Source: Deltaproteobacteria bacterium
GTDB lineage: Bacteria > Desulfobacterota > Binatia > UBA9968
DNA: 7,196 bases
Assembly: GCA_005879435.1 (NCBI GenBank)
Contig: VBKX01000348.1
Coordinates: 1-7,196 of the forward strand
Direction of reading: 5' to 3'
The translations under genes were made by a program, and so were the position numbers. The notes beneath the pieces were generated by a model. It searched no databases and was not told where the DNA came from. It worked only from the letters and a program-made list of their open reading frames with translations. Below are positions 7,022 to 7,196 of this stretch, piece after piece (position 1 is the stretch's first letter; every line of letters begins with the position of its first letter).

Positions 7022-7196
7022 ATGTCCCAACATGTCATCGGCCAATTAACGGCTGAATGCTATCTCCTTAAATCGACACCAATCTTATGGTACGAGGCGT
7101 TGGCACGGAAGATGCTCAAAAGATCAGATTCGGAGGATCGATTGCAACCGTTTACTTTCGAAACAAGGGCGCCGGCCTGGCGCGATCATCATCCGA
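7022..7196 (+). CDS. Possible 5' part of a hypothetical protein running off the window
   Basis: An ATG at 7022 opens 58 codons to the window edge without a stop, starting MSQHVIGQLTAECYLLKS. An in-frame TAA at 7007-7009 limits how far upstream it could begin. All other five frames are closed in this stretch. I recognise no family. No good ribosome-binding site precedes the ATG, and an open run of this length can arise by chance, so this is a weak call. Confidence 0.3.
   Translation, partial: MSQHVIGQLTAECYLLKSTPILWYEALARKMLKRSDSEDRLQPFTFETRAPAWRDHHP

Overview
The window is GC-rich, gene-dense bacterial DNA. No ribosomal RNA, tRNA or other taxonomic marker is visible. The gene set (CHAT-family protease-like protein, fused FAD/Fe-S dehydrogenase, EamA transporter, family 5 uracil-DNA glycosylase, four-helix-bundle 'S23' protein) and the short degenerate intergenic repeats would fit an environmental bacterium such as a Deltaproteobacteria-like or related uncultured lineage. 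That placement is only an impression.

Layout. Positions 1-1822 (+) hold a CHAT-domain protein that begins before the window and is broken by a frameshift between about 380 and 435. Everything from 1878 to 6824 is on the minus strand. Read in the direction of transcription this is: a family 5 uracil-DNA glycosylase (6824-6141), an EamA/DMT permease (6122-5244), a spacer with four TTGAAC units (5208-5236), a roughly 960-residue FAD + 4Fe-4S + CCG-domain oxidoreductase (5165-2285, frameshifted near 2645), and a small four-helix-bundle protein of the 23S rRNA intervening-sequence (IVP/S23) family (2260-1878, frameshifted near 2222). The CHAT gene and the IVP gene converge. The last 350 bases are visibly less GC-rich and hold only a weak open frame running off the window edge.

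The most interesting object is a compact unit at 1830-2305. The IVP-family gene is bracketed by two arrays, each of four degenerate heptamers (consensus GGACTGA) in inverted orientation, including a perfect 16-bp inverted repeat. Each array puts stop codons in all three frames of any gene reading in from outside. The right array supplies the last five residues and the stop codon of the oxidoreductase. This resembles a small insertion unit related in architecture to rRNA intervening sequences, but sitting between protein genes.

Three of the four largest or most distinctive reading frames in the first 2.7 kb carry a single reading-frame break, while the two genes at 5244-6824 are intact. Either this part of the assembly has indel errors or the genes are decaying. 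The oxidoreductase, permease and glycosylase may be co-transcribed, but their functions are not obviously linked.
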